Source: an uncultured Halieaceae bacterium (GTDB lineage: Bacteria; Pseudomonadota; Gammaproteobacteria; Pseudomonadales; Halieaceae). Taken from it: a stretch of DNA of 43,700 bases. Each line of letters opens with the position of its first letter. Positions within the stretch are counted from its first letter, which is position 1. The translations under genes were made by a program, and so were the position numbers. Location: positions 1 to 43,700 of the forward strand of contig CAJXMD010000013.1 in NCBI GenBank assembly GCA_913056165.1, read 5' to 3'. Positions 9,671 to 20,125 of this stretch are shown piece after piece. The notes under the pieces are model-generated. The model did no database searches, was not told the origin of the DNA, and saw only the letters and a program-made list of their open reading frames with translations.

Positions 9671-10615
9671 GTGCTGAGAGTAGTAGTGCTGTTGATAACG
9701 ACCTGTTTTTGTCTAACAGGTTTTGCCGATGAAGAGTGCAGCAGTTCGGTTTGGGGACCTGAGGATCAGATTGGGGCGGCAAATAGAATTACCCCTGAGC
9801 GGGTTCAGGCAGCGGCAGCTTTGGTGCGAAAGGGAGAGCGACATCCGTTGGGGATAGTGATCGACCCTGCCATGCCTGCATACCCGCCGCGGTACACTCA
9901 GTTACAAGTCGTACAGCCAAACCAGCACTTCATCACCGATACCAGCTCTCTCTTTGGTTGGAATGCATCTTATAACGATGATGTGCTGCAAATGTGGTTG
10001 GGCACCGGTCCCCAGTTGGATGGTCTTGGACACATGGGTGAGGACGGCGTGTTCTACAACTGCAACCGGGGGGCAGACTTCTCGGCTATTACCGGCCTGA
10101 CTCGACTCGACATTAGCCAAGTGCCCCCCATCGTCGCGCGGGGTGTTCTCGTCGACATGGCGAAACACATGGGTGTCGATGCCCTGGAGGCTGGCCAACC
10201 TATCACCGCGGCCGATCTGCAAAAGGCGCTGTCAGCCCAGCAGATCAATCCGCGAGAGGGGGATGTCATTTTGCTGCATACGGGCTATACCGATGCGCAA
10301 CTGCACTCCAACCCGGAGCTCTGGGCGACCTCAATCCCGGGCATTACTAATGACGCCGCTGGTTTTTTGGCTGGCCTAAAACCCGTGGCTGTTGGAGCCG
10401 ACACCTGGGCGGTGGGCGCAATACCTGCGATCGAGGGCGACAAGCTTTTTTATGATCACATTGTGCTGCTGAAAGAGAATGGCATCTACATTTTGGAAAC
10501 CATGGACACGGGTCGCCTCGCGGCTGAGTCGGTAACCGAGTTCATGTTTGTGCTTGGTCAGGCGCGTTTGAAGGGGGCGGTTCAAATGATCATCAACCCA
10601 GTGGCCATTTGGTGA
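9671..10615 (+). CDS. Exported cyclase-family (kynurenine formamidase-like) hydrolase
   Basis: Belongs to the cyclase/kynurenine-formamidase superfamily (PF04199 type), metal-dependent hydrolases acting on amide or ester bonds. The N-terminus is a clear export signal: a hydrophobic run of about 15 residues ending near CLTGFADEE, with a cysteine that might allow lipoprotein processing, though a lipobox is not convincing. The metal-binding segment reads GTGPQLDGLGH, a variant of the usual GTHxDxxxH in which the Asp and last His are kept. GADTWAVG and a late DTGRLAAE segment also fit the family. Of two in-frame GTG starts, 9671 lies 9 nt after GAGGAG (9656-9661) and is preferred to 9665 (3 nt). 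It converges on the AraC gene. The substrate is unknown. Confidence 0.75.
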   Translation: MLRVVVLLITTCFCLTGFADEECSSSVWGPEDQIGAANRITPERVQAAAALVRKGERHPLGIVIDPAMPAYPPRYTQLQVVQPNQHFITDTSSLFGWNASYNDDVLQMWLGTGPQLDGLGHMGEDGVFYNCNRGADFSAITGLTRLDISQVPPIVARGVLVDMAKHMGVDALEAGQPITAADLQKALSAQQINPREGDVILLHTGYTDAQLHSNPELWATSIPGITNDAAGFLAGLKPVAVGADTWAVGAIPAIEGDKLFYDHIVLLKENGIYILETMDTGRLAAESVTEFMFVLGQARLKGAVQMIINPVAIW

Positions 10616-10689
10616 GTGTCGCCGCTTACTGAGGTTCGCCACCTGATGCTGCTAAGGTGCGACGGAGGTGGTGTATTGGGTAGCGGGGC

Positions 10690-11715
10690 CTACAAGCCCA
10701 TGTGAATTCGATGCTGCTTGCGATAGCGTGAGGGCGACACCCCCCACCAGGATCGAAACGCTGCTCCAAATGCGTTCGCGTGCTCATATCCAAGTTTCTC
10801 AGCGACCTGCTCCACCGACAGCTCGCTGTTTAGCAAAAGCTTTTTGGACCGACTCTGACGCAATTCGGTGCGAACCTGTTGGTAGCTAAGTCCCTGTTCT
10901 TTGAGACGTCGTTGAAGCGTGCGCACTGACATAAATAGCGCTGAGGCCACCGTTTCGATGGGCGCACCGTTGTGATGTAGATGGCTGAGAATGGTATTGC
11001 TAAGCCTCGCGATAAATGGACTGACTCGGATCTCCGCTTCGGTCGGCGCTGAAGATTGAAATGCGCCCACGGCGGGGAGTAGGCCAGTGACCTGTTGCAC
11101 AGCGCGATTAAAAAAGTCTATCGGATAAACTAGTGCTGCTGCTTGCGCGCCATAAACAATGTCACATCTGAGTTCTTTCTTTAAGGCATCGTCACCCGGC
11201 TTCGGCTGCCGGGTAAGAAATGCTTGCGAAGGTGGTGATGGTTCGATGGTTATTTGATCCAGGTTGCGACTGGTGGCGATGAGCATGGCATCGGTGGCCG
11301 AATCCGCGGCCGGGTGTTGGGGTAGCGATAACGCCCAAATCAATTCACAGCGATTAGCTCGGGTACGCATATGTAAATTCCCAAGATCACCGATCAACGA
11401 TTCGGTGGGCGGCAAAACACCCAGCCAATCAGCAACGGTTCGTACGCTCTTGGCGAGCTGTATGTGAAGTGGGCTGAGCTCTGAGGCAACAATTCTGCCG
11501 AGTAAAATGGCGAAGTTAGGCCATTTGCCCAGTGCCTCAAGTTCTTGAAGGGCATTCATTGCCGTAATCAGCGGCACAGTGGAGTCGAGCAGAACAGGCA
11601 TGCTGAGCTCGAGTTGCATTCGCTTGCGCAACGGGTCAGTTGGCACGCCATTTTGCTCGGCGAAATTAAGCACTCTGACCAATGGCGCCGCTGACACATA
11701 GCCTGCGGGTATCAT
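10690..11715 (-). CDS. AraC-family transcriptional regulator (Arabinose_bd-like plus HTH_18)
   Basis: The protein is 341 residues from the preferred ATG at 11715. The N-terminal 200 residues resemble the ligand-sensing domain of OruR/ArgR-type AraC proteins. The C-terminal 100 residues hold the two helix-turn-helix units, including SVRTLQRRLKEQGLSYQQV and ELSVEQVAEKLGYEHANAF followed by FRSWWGVSPSRYR. A longer frame from 11787 exists, but ATG 11715 has GGGGGAAAGG just upstream and starts where family members start. The 194-bp gap to the divergent gene at 11910 probably holds its operator. Likely targets are the 11910-13321 genes or the convergent cyclase; this is inference from position. The effector is unknown. 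Confidence 0.88.
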   Translation of the reverse strand: MIPAGYVSAAPLVRVLNFAEQNGVPTDPLRKRMQLELSMPVLLDSTVPLITAMNALQELEALGKWPNFAILLGRIVASELSPLHIQLAKSVRTVADWLGVLPPTESLIGDLGNLHMRTRANRCELIWALSLPQHPAADSATDAMLIATSRNLDQITIEPSPPSQAFLTRQPKPGDDALKKELRCDIVYGAQAAALVYPIDFFNRAVQQVTGLLPAVGAFQSSAPTEAEIRVSPFIARLSNTILSHLHHNGAPIETVASALFMSVRTLQRRLKEQGLSYQQVRTELRQSRSKKLLLNSELSVEQVAEKLGYEHANAFGAAFRSWWGVSPSRYRKQHRIHMGL

Positions 11716-11909
11716 CGCCTTTCCCCCAAATGTAAAACGCTTTGTTTTTCTTCTGTGGCTGACACCATAACAAATATGCCGCGCCATTTTGTGACGTTAA
11801 TGTGACACAAAATTCTGGTCGCTTCTAGCTGGCCCGGGGGCGCGGCTAGGCTGTCAATCCTTGGACGTCACTCGACGTCTTTCGTTAGCCGTTATGGAGA
11901 GCTCAATCG

Positions 11910-12365
11910 ATGAATATACTAGGCAAATGCCCCCACATGATGTTCGCTTTTTTTCTTTCGATTTTTACCACCGGAGTGTCTGCCGAGATCTGGACCGATT
12001 ACACGCCAAGTGAGCAGGTGACAGAGCTCACTGTTGTCGATGTAAAAACCAACTATCTCGATGATTACCTGATGAATCTAAAGACCACTTGGGTAAAAGC
12101 GATGGAAGTTCAGAAGGAAATGGGCAGCGTAGTGGACTACGGTGTCTGGGTGGCAAATGGAGCCGACTCGCCGAATGTGTGGCTTACCGTGACCTACAAG
12201 GACATGGCCGCCTTGCAGGGCAGTGCGGAGGAGTATGCGGCGTTCATGGCAAAACTTGCTGAGGCAGGTATGGACGAAGAGGCCAACGACAAAACGTCAA
12301 AAGGCTATGAGGAGTACCGACAAATAGTCGACTTCGCTGTTCTGCGAGAAATCACGTACCCCTAA
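11910..12365 (+). CDS. Small exported protein of unknown function
   Basis: Encodes 151 residues. The first 25 form a typical signal peptide, with a hydrophobic core ending in GVSA followed by EIWTDY. The mature part is about 125 residues, acidic, with three tryptophans and a repeated alternation of beta-like and helix-like stretches (VTELTVVDV, YLDDYLMNLKTTWVKAM, SPNVWLTVTY). It might adopt a ferredoxin-like alpha/beta barrel fold, but I do not recognise the family. GGAG lies about 10 nt before the ATG. It is divergent from the AraC gene and precedes the dioxygenase gene by 134 nt, so AraC control is possible. Confidence 0.7.
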   Translation: MNILGKCPHMMFAFFLSIFTTGVSAEIWTDYTPSEQVTELTVVDVKTNYLDDYLMNLKTTWVKAMEVQKEMGSVVDYGVWVANGADSPNVWLTVTYKDMAALQGSAEEYAAFMAKLAEAGMDEEANDKTSKGYEEYRQIVDFAVLREITYP

Positions 12366-12499
12366 CGGAGTAAAACAGGGCTCGATGGAGCGTGTGTCGG
12401 TATTTTACCGGCGCACGGCCCTTGTCGTCCGGTTTCTCTGAGCGCAAACTCAGCCCCCGTTTAGGCTCCCGAGCGAGCCAGCCTGGTGGGGGTTAGTGT

Positions 12500-13321
12500 A
12501 TGGAAATCAAACGTGTAGCAGGTGCCTTGGGCGCAGAGGTATGCGGCGTCGATTTGACGCGCGAACTATCCAAAGAGAGCGCGACCGAAATTCGGCAACT
12601 GCTGAACCAGCATGAGGTGCTGTTTTTTCGTGACCAGCCAGTCGAGGCGGCACCCCACCGTGATCTGGCGGGTATTTTTGGGCCGCTGCAGACCCATCCT
12701 GCCTACGGCACGGTGAGTGGATTTCCAGAGGTCATGATACTTGAGAGCACCGCCGATAATCCTTCAAAAATTGAAGTCTGGCACTCTGACATGACCTTCC
12801 GTCAGCACCCGCCGTCGGTCACAGTACTCCGAGGCGTGGTTATTCCGGAGACCGGCGGTGACACCCTCTTTGCCAGCATGACGGCGGCTTTTGATTCACT
12901 ATCGTCCGGAATGAAGCGCTACCTGGAGGGGTTGGTAGCGGTCCACGATTTTGCTCATGGGTTCAAGGAGAGTCTGGCCGAGCCTGGAGGCCGGGAGCGT
13001 CTTGAAGATGCGTTGAAAAAGAATCCACCGGTCAAGCATCCGGTGATTCAGATCCATCCCGAGACGGGCAAGAAGGTGGTGTTTGTGAACGCACTTTTCA
13101 CGACCCACATAGAGGGCTTGCCGCCATTGGAATCGGCGGAGGTGCTTCGCTTTCTTTACCAACATGCAGTGCTGCCCGAGCACACCTGCAGGTTTGTCTG
13201 GCGGCCTGACAGCGTTGTGCTCTGGGATAACCGGAGCACCCAACATAAACCCGTTAATGACTTTCTACCGGCAAGCCGACGACTGCACCGGGTGGTCAGT
13301 GAGGGCGATCGGCCCTACTAA
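12500..13321 (+). CDS. TauD/TfdA-family Fe(II)/2-oxoglutarate dioxygenase
   Basis: The 273 residues match the TauD/TfdA family (about 280). The iron ligands are visible as H95-x-D97 in WHSDMTF and H249 in STQHKPVND. The 2-oxoglutarate-binding arginine falls in SRRLHRVV near 263. The N-terminus (IKRVAGALGAEVCGVDL) is the typical family opening. Such enzymes hydroxylate and thereby cleave sulfonates, sulfate esters, phenoxyacetates or similar acids. The substrate cannot be told from sequence and no sulfonate transporter genes are adjacent. GGTGGGGG lies upstream of the ATG. It ends 9 nt before the convergent symporter gene, with no clear terminator between them. Confidence 0.88.
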   Translation: MEIKRVAGALGAEVCGVDLTRELSKESATEIRQLLNQHEVLFFRDQPVEAAPHRDLAGIFGPLQTHPAYGTVSGFPEVMILESTADNPSKIEVWHSDMTFRQHPPSVTVLRGVVIPETGGDTLFASMTAAFDSLSSGMKRYLEGLVAVHDFAHGFKESLAEPGGRERLEDALKKNPPVKHPVIQIHPETGKKVVFVNALFTTHIEGLPPLESAEVLRFLYQHAVLPEHTCRFVWRPDSVVLWDNRSTQHKPVNDFLPASRRLHRVVSEGDRPY

Positions 13322-13330
13322 GCGGTGGAA

Positions 13331-14776
13331 TCAGGCGGTTGATTTCAGCCGTTTGATGTAGTCGTTGATATCCCGCTTGACCTCGGGTGCAAATAGATAG
13401 AGCGCTATAAGGTTGGGAATCGCGATCACAAAAATCATGGCGTCGGAGAAGTCGAGTACAGCTGAAAGCTGGACCATGCAGCCGATCACGATGGCACCAC
13501 AAAAGCAGCTTTGGAAGACTAATTCTCGGGCGCGCCCCTCGCCAACCAGGTAGGTCCATGCTTTGAGTCCATAATAGGACCAGGCAAGCAGGGTGGAAAA
13601 AGCAAACAGCAGCGCCGCGACGGCGATCACAAAGGGTGCTGCGCTGAAGTGAATTTCAAAGGCTGCTGAGGTGAGTTCGATACCGGCGAGTTCCCCGTCC
13701 ATCAGGTTATTGGGGATGGCACTGGTCAAAATGACAAGTGAACTCAGGCTGAGAATAATAATGGTATCAATGAAGGGCTCCAGTAAGGCGGTGATGCCCT
13801 CGGACGCGGGCTCCTCGGTCTGAACCGCAGAATGGGCGATCGAGGCAGAGCCGAGACCTGCCTCGTTGGAGAAAAGGGCCCGCTGGAATCCGATGACAGC
13901 CGCACCCAGCGCGCCGCCCGCTGCGGCATCCGGGTTGAAGGCACCGGATACTACGGATACGAGGGCTGCCGGGATGTGCTCGGCACTCAGGATAATAACA
14001 ACCAGTGCGGCGCCGATGTAGAGCAATGCCATAAAGGGAACGAGCACACTGGTAACTCTAGCGATCGAACGTATCCCGCCAATGACCACCAAGGCCACGA
14101 TGCCGGCGAGTATCAACCCGAACAGCCACCCTTTGGTTGCGAGCCAGCTGGGCTCGCCGCCGGTAATGACCAAGACTTGCATATAGGCCTGATTGGCTTG
14201 AAACATATTGCCAATACCAAAACATCCGATGACCATGGCCACGGCATAGAAGACACCCATTGCCTTACCGATAGCGGGTAAGTTGTTCCGGTTGAACCAA
14301 GCCTCCAAGTAGTACATCGGCCCCCCAGAGACGCTGCCATCGGGATTGTGTCTGCGATACTTGACGCCCAGCGTGCACTCAACAAGCTTCGTCGCCATCG
14401 CCAGGACACCGGCGATGAAAAGCCAAAACGCGGCACCTGGTCCTCCAAGGCTAATAGCCACCGCTACGCCGCCAATGTTGCCAACGCCAACCGTGCCAGA
14501 AATTGCGGTAGTGACAGCTTTGAAGTGGCTGATTTCTCCGCGGGCTGTGGCATCGGAAAAGTCACCCCGAACATGTTTAAACGCTAGCCCCAGGGCACGG
14601 AAATTGATGAAACGAAAATAGAGGGTGAAATAGAGCGCGGCGACCGCTAGCCACAGAACAATCAGAGGCACTTCACTGCCAAACAGATTTACCGAGTAAA
14701 ACACCACCGAAGATAATTGAGCGGCTGCGGGTCCCACCCACGCGTCTACGGTGGCATCAAGGTTAGATAAAGTCAT
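13331..14776 (-). CDS. Sodium:alanine/glycine symporter family (AGCS) transporter
   Basis: An inner-membrane Na+-coupled amino-acid importer of 481 residues with about 11 hydrophobic segments. AGCS hallmarks are visible: the GEISHFKAVTTAISGTVGVGNIGGVA segment near 80-105, GGPGAAFWLFIAG, GSVSGGPMYYLE near 148, and ALFSNEAGLGSA near 305. Substrate within the family (alanine, glycine, others) cannot be assigned. The reverse-strand leader from 14777 to the porin terminator has no glycine-riboswitch aptamer that I can see. It is transcribed in the same direction as the upstream porin gene but separated from it by a terminator, so it has its own promoter. Confidence 0.93.
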   Translation of the reverse strand: MTLSNLDATVDAWVGPAAAQLSSVVFYSVNLFGSEVPLIVLWLAVAALYFTLYFRFINFRALGLAFKHVRGDFSDATARGEISHFKAVTTAISGTVGVGNIGGVAVAISLGGPGAAFWLFIAGVLAMATKLVECTLGVKYRRHNPDGSVSGGPMYYLEAWFNRNNLPAIGKAMGVFYAVAMVIGCFGIGNMFQANQAYMQVLVITGGEPSWLATKGWLFGLILAGIVALVVIGGIRSIARVTSVLVPFMALLYIGAALVVIILSAEHIPAALVSVVSGAFNPDAAAGGALGAAVIGFQRALFSNEAGLGSASIAHSAVQTEEPASEGITALLEPFIDTIIILSLSSLVILTSAIPNNLMDGELAGIELTSAAFEIHFSAAPFVIAVAALLFAFSTLLAWSYYGLKAWTYLVGEGRARELVFQSCFCGAIVIGCMVQLSAVLDFSDAMIFVIAIPNLIALYLFAPEVKRDINDYIKRLKSTA

Positions 14777-14920
14777 GTCATCGGTCCCAACTGTTTATGC
14801 TTGGAGTAATGCCCCACGGCAGCCTGCTGAATCCCGATGAGGACGTGTTAGAGAGTGGTCTCACAGTCAAACAAGGTAGGCGCTGGGGCCATTCTGTTCA
14901 AGGGGTAAAGCGGTGGGGCA

Positions 14921-14943
14921 TAAAAAAGCCCACCGAAGTGGGC
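14921..14943 (-). terminator. Rho-independent terminator of the porin gene
   Basis: GCCCAC (14928-14933) and GTGGGC (14938-14943) pair around a CGAA loop. On the minus strand the hairpin is followed by a T-run (14927-14922). It lies 26 nt past the porin stop codon and separates the porin from the symporter gene. Confidence 0.9.
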
Positions 14944-14969
14944 CTGAATAAAAAAGGACCGGATGGAGG

Positions 14970-15713
14970 TTAGAGAGAGAGATCGACTCCGTAGGAGATG
15001 ACAAATTTGACGCTCTGGTTATCCAGTGGGACACCCGTCGCGAAATCGCCTGTGGCATTTGTATCTGAAACCATGAAAGAGAAGCCGCCTTTGGAAATGC
15101 TGACGTTGTAGTCTGCATAGCCGCCGTCGACCCCGTTGAATGAATCGACGAAGTCTCCATCGTGGTAGCCTACATGGAGTCCGATGCCGACACCGTCACC
15201 CACCTCGAAGCCATAATCGGCAGAAACGTAATAGGCACTGCCGAATCCGAAGTCCTCATCAGGGCCCTCGTCGGGTTCCGCGTTCGCAAGCAAGCTGAGA
15301 CCGAGGCCCAAACCGCCGAATCCAACGTTGAAGTAAACCTCGCCGAAGTCATAGCCTGCGGCACTGTCGTAGTTGTAATACAGGTACCCAACATCCATGC
15401 TGACTTCGCCAACACTGAACCCGTATCCCGCGTACATGTCATGCTCGTAAGAGTAGGCGTCAGAGGATTCATACTTGACGTTGGATACCCAAGTACCAGC
15501 GTAGAAGCCGCTGTCAGAAACAAAATCGATTCCGCCCTGGACAGCGGAGTTGTTCATGGTTTGGGTCAGGCCCCGCCAGATGTAGTTGTTGGTGACTGAC
15601 GCGTTTGCGGACCACTCTCCAGCCATGGCAGGCGCTGCAGAGAGTCCACCGACTAGCAGCGCTGCTGCGGCCGCGCGGGTAAAGACAGGACGGTGAGAAG
15701 TTAACAGTTTCAT
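14970..15713 (-). CDS. TorF-family putative outer-membrane porin
   Basis: Encodes 247 residues with a standard signal peptide (hydrophobic core, then SAAPAMA|GEWS near residue 31). The mature protein alternates short aromatic and glycine-rich beta strands and has the family opening WSANASVTNNYIWRGLTQ. It ends in a hydrophobic/aromatic strand. This matches the Gcw_chp/TorF putative porins (TIGR02001 type). It is acidic (many D/E), as is usual for marine outer-membrane proteins. The transported solute is unknown. It is monocistronic, with a terminator on its downstream side and a long leader on its upstream side. Confidence 0.85.
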   Translation of the reverse strand: MKLLTSHRPVFTRAAAAALLVGGLSAAPAMAGEWSANASVTNNYIWRGLTQTMNNSAVQGGIDFVSDSGFYAGTWVSNVKYESSDAYSYEHDMYAGYGFSVGEVSMDVGYLYYNYDSAAGYDFGEVYFNVGFGGLGLGLSLLANAEPDEGPDEDFGFGSAYYVSADYGFEVGDGVGIGLHVGYHDGDFVDSFNGVDGGYADYNVSISKGGFSFMVSDTNATGDFATGVPLDNQSVKFVISYGVDLSL

Positions 15714-16020
15714 AAAGTTTCCTTAATGGCTTCCGTTGTGAGTTGAGTGGGGTGCCCTCCAATAGCTCATCCCCCGAGAGCTTCTGCCGCAGCACCTACG
15801 ACCCTCTCTGCAACCACCTTGCCAACTTTTATAAAACATTGATTAATATGAAAAAAAGGTATGCGGGTTGGGGTTTTGCCTCAAACCACTTCCAAAGGAG
15901 GGGAGTATTTTTGGGGCGTTGGCGCACTAAAGATGTGCGCACGCCGGCTGCCTAACCGTGCGATCATCTGGGGATGAAAGGCCTGCGGTGTTAAACCGCC
16001 TTCATTGCAAGGGATTGAAT
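15714..16020. other. Divergent intergenic region between porin and small exported-protein genes
   Basis: No gene is supported in these 307 bases. A purine-rich stretch with AAAGGAGGGG lies at 15894-15903. It is followed by a bulged hairpin in which GGCGT (15915-15919) and ACGCC (15941-15945) enclose GCGCA (15922-15926) and TGCGC (15936-15940). The hairpin has no T-run, so it is not a simple terminator; it may be part of the leader of the gene at 16021. A short frame starting at 15849 ends at 15955, but its sequence does not look like a protein. Confidence 0.5.
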
Positions 16021-16380
16021 ATGCTTACACGTAGAGTAGTCATTGGATTGGGTTTTGCACTGTCTATAGCGGCAGCAGATGCCGCAGTTCAATGTGATCA
16101 GGTCGTCGAAGCGACCATGGCTGAGCTCCGTCTGGGAGCGGAGGCCTGGTCTGATCAACAGGAAGCCTGGGCACGAACAGCGGCTGCTTCCTCATGCCTC
16201 AAGGCATCCTCGGGCCTTTATGGAGCGGCGGATACCGGCGCTGACCAGTTGACCGACAAAGCAGTTGAATCGACCTCCGAGGAAGATGATGGGGTGTTCT
16301 CTATTTTTTCGGACACCGGGATTACGGTAGAGCCTATGTCAGGTGCCCCCAGCAAAAAGCCTTATGAACGGATTCGTTAA
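16021..16380 (+). CDS. Small exported protein of unknown function
   Basis: Encodes 119 residues from ATG 16021, which has AAGGGA about 8 nt upstream; an in-frame GTG at 15958 gives an unlikely 21-residue extension. Residues 1-23 form a signal peptide (MLTRRVVIGLGFALSIAAAD then AAVQC). The mature part has two cysteines (CDQVV and SSCLK) that could form a disulfide. It also has a helical stretch around WSDQQEAWARTAAASS and an acidic, low-complexity tail. I do not recognise the family. The next gene starts 172 nt downstream. Confidence 0.6.
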   Translation: MLTRRVVIGLGFALSIAAADAAVQCDQVVEATMAELRLGAEAWSDQQEAWARTAAASSCLKASSGLYGAADTGADQLTDKAVESTSEEDDGVFSIFSDTGITVEPMSGAPSKKPYERIR

Positions 16381-16474
16381 CCCGACCTAACCCAGTTTCC
16401 GCCTGTGTTTGAGCGGGTGTAGGGAGGTGTTAGAGGGCGGGCTTGAAAAAAACTTCCCTTTTTAATCCAAAATA

Positions 16475-16493
16475 GAATATGCTTATTCCATAT
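16475..16493. promoter_or_regulatory. Overlapping palindromes, candidate operator for the YeeE/YedE pair
   Basis: Two inverted repeats overlap here: GAATA-TGCT-TATTC (16475-16488) and ATATG-CTTATTC-CATAT (16477-16493). The site is about 60 nt before the first transporter gene, in an AT-rich region suited to a promoter. Related pmpAB-type transporters are controlled by ArsR-type sulfide sensors (BigR/SqrR group) that bind AT-rich palindromes, so such a regulator is a reasonable guess. No regulator gene is adjacent. Confidence 0.4.
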
Positions 16494-16551
16494 CGGTACT
16501 AATAATGGCCTGCCTGCGCTGCGGGGGGCAACAAACCGTGAGGATAAGTCG

Positions 16552-17088
16552 ATGAAAGAAAACGAAGCGATTATTTCGTGGAAAGTGGCGGGATTGGCTC
16601 TCGGCCTGCTGCTTACTCTTGCCACTTTCCTTGTGAAGCCCCTTGGGGTCTCCACGCAATTCGTGGTTACTGATGCGATAGCCGTGCACGCGGTGGCCCC
16701 TGAAGCTGCTGAATCCAACACCTATCTCAGCAAATATGGCTCGAAAGATGATTGGGGCGTGGGTTACGGGTGGATGCTAGTTGCGGGCATGTTTGCCGGT
16801 GGTCTGATCACTTCCCGGCTGCTGCGAGCAAAACAGCCTCAGGCTGACAAGGGCTCAATGCCGCCAATGTGGGCGGCGGTCTTCGGCGCTTCCAGAGGAA
16901 AGAGGTTTGCCGCCGCCTTTGCCGGAGGGGTGCTTTTGCTGTTCGGTGCACGCCTGGCTGGCGGGTGTACCAGTGGTCATATGATTAGTGGCATGTCTCA
17001 GCTTGCGCTCAGCTCTTTTGTGTTTGGCCTGTTCACCTTTGGTTCGGCGATTGCCGCCGCTCATCTACTTTATCGCAAGCGAGGTTGA
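16552..17088 (+). CDS. YeeE/YedE-family sulfur transporter half (PmpA/PmpB-like, first subunit)
   Basis: An inner-membrane protein of 178 residues with about four hydrophobic segments (near 10-30, 70-85, 115-135 and 150-170). It carries the family's cysteine-containing loop GGCTSGHMISG near 140. YeeE/YedE proteins import thiosulfate or related reduced sulfur species. Here the usual fused protein is split in two genes, as in the PmpA/PmpB pairs of Xylella and Agrobacterium. It ends 4 nt before the second half. The DNA start at 16552 follows GAGGATAAGTCG. The substrate is inferred from the family. Confidence 0.85.
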   Translation: MKENEAIISWKVAGLALGLLLTLATFLVKPLGVSTQFVVTDAIAVHAVAPEAAESNTYLSKYGSKDDWGVGYGWMLVAGMFAGGLITSRLLRAKQPQADKGSMPPMWAAVFGASRGKRFAAAFAGGVLLLFGARLAGGCTSGHMISGMSQLALSSFVFGLFTFGSAIAAAHLLYRKRG

Positions 17089-17092
17089 TGAC

Positions 17093-17623
17093 ATGAATAC
17101 CTTAGTCATTGGATTTCTTATTGGTGGGGTCTTTGGAGCGATACTCTACATGGGCGGAGCGACCAGCTATCGACGCATACTGGGTACGCTGCTACTCAAG
17201 GATATGTGGATCATCAAACTGATGTGCACTGCGATTGGCGTAGGGACCCTTGGTATCTATTTATTGGATCTTGGCGGCCTAGCGAACCTCAGTATCAAAC
17301 CCGCTTATTTAGGTGGGGTCGCTCTGGGGGGTATCGTGTTCGGGATTGGTTGGGCGGTATCAGGTTATTGCCCGGGTACTTGTGTAGTCGGTGCGGCAGA
17401 GGGGAAATTCGATGCCATTTTTACGGTCCTTGGCGGCCTAGTAGGAGCGTTTCTTTTTGCTCTTGCCTTTCCCGTGCTGGATGCAATGGTGCTGCAACCC
17501 TTCAATTTTGGTGCCGTAACTTTGCAGGACCTGATTGGTATCAATGCGGTCTATCTAGCGATTCCATTTAGCCTGCTGCTGCTTGCCATGGCATTTTTCG
17601 TGCTCAAGGATCGTTACGAATAG
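17093..17623 (+). CDS. YeeE/YedE-family sulfur transporter half (second subunit)
   Basis: An inner-membrane protein of 176 residues with four to five hydrophobic segments and the second-half signature loop SGYCPGTCVVGAAEG near residues 95-110. An upstream in-frame start at 16988 lies inside the preceding gene, so ATG 17093 is chosen. It lies 4 nt after the previous stop codon, with GAGG just upstream. The two halves together should form one YedE-like channel with a cysteine in each half. It is followed 16 nt later by a strong terminator. Confidence 0.87.
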   Translation: MNTLVIGFLIGGVFGAILYMGGATSYRRILGTLLLKDMWIIKLMCTAIGVGTLGIYLLDLGGLANLSIKPAYLGGVALGGIVFGIGWAVSGYCPGTCVVGAAEGKFDAIFTVLGGLVGAFLFALAFPVLDAMVLQPFNFGAVTLQDLIGINAVYLAIPFSLLLLAMAFFVLKDRYE

Positions 17624-17639
17624 AGGCAATCAGAAAAGC

Positions 17640-17667
17640 AAAAGCCCGGCATTTGCCGGGCTTTTTT
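17640..17667. terminator. Bidirectional terminator between the sulfur transporter and katG
   Basis: AAAGCCCGGC (17641-17650) pairs with GCCGGGCTTT (17655-17664) around an ATTT loop. A T-run follows on the plus strand, and a T-rich tail follows on the minus strand. It sits between two convergent genes and can serve both. Confidence 0.93.
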
Positions 17668-17699
17668 GTGGGGCTGAGCTCCCCTGGGTCGCGCCAGCA

Positions 17700-20003
<2,304 letters not shown>

Positions 20004-20106
20004 TCACTCTTTTGCTGGTTGGTGCAGCCTCATGGCTTCGGCCCACCCCAACACGCTAGTCAACTTTGCGTCCTATTGCTATTGGATTTAACCGACAAAA
20101 CCGATC

Positions 20107-20125
20107 GAAAATTACGATAATTTAC
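20107..20125. promoter_or_regulatory. Fur-box-like palindrome upstream of katG
   Basis: By eye 12 of 19 positions match the classical Fur box, and the core AAATTA-CGA-TAATTT is a perfect inverted repeat. It lies 152 nt before the katG start and about 200 nt before pqqA. Catalase and heme-enzyme genes are often tied to iron status. A PerR-like or other dimeric repressor would fit as well. Confidence 0.4.

Noticed and set aside
10616-10689. Terminator between the cyclase gene and the convergent AraC gene
   Set aside because: CACCT/AGGTG can pair here, but the stem is short, the loop is long and no T-run follows on either strand.
14777-14920. Glycine riboswitch before the Na+/alanine symporter gene
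   Set aside because: Such symporter genes often carry one in marine gammaproteobacteria, but the minus-strand leader lacks the conserved aptamer cores, and the short distance to the porin terminator leaves little room for a tandem aptamer.
15743-15955. 70-codon frame in the porin upstream region
   Set aside because: It covers the divergent promoter region, has no ribosome binding site for its start and encodes no recognisable protein; the internal ATG at 15849 gives only a short basic peptide.
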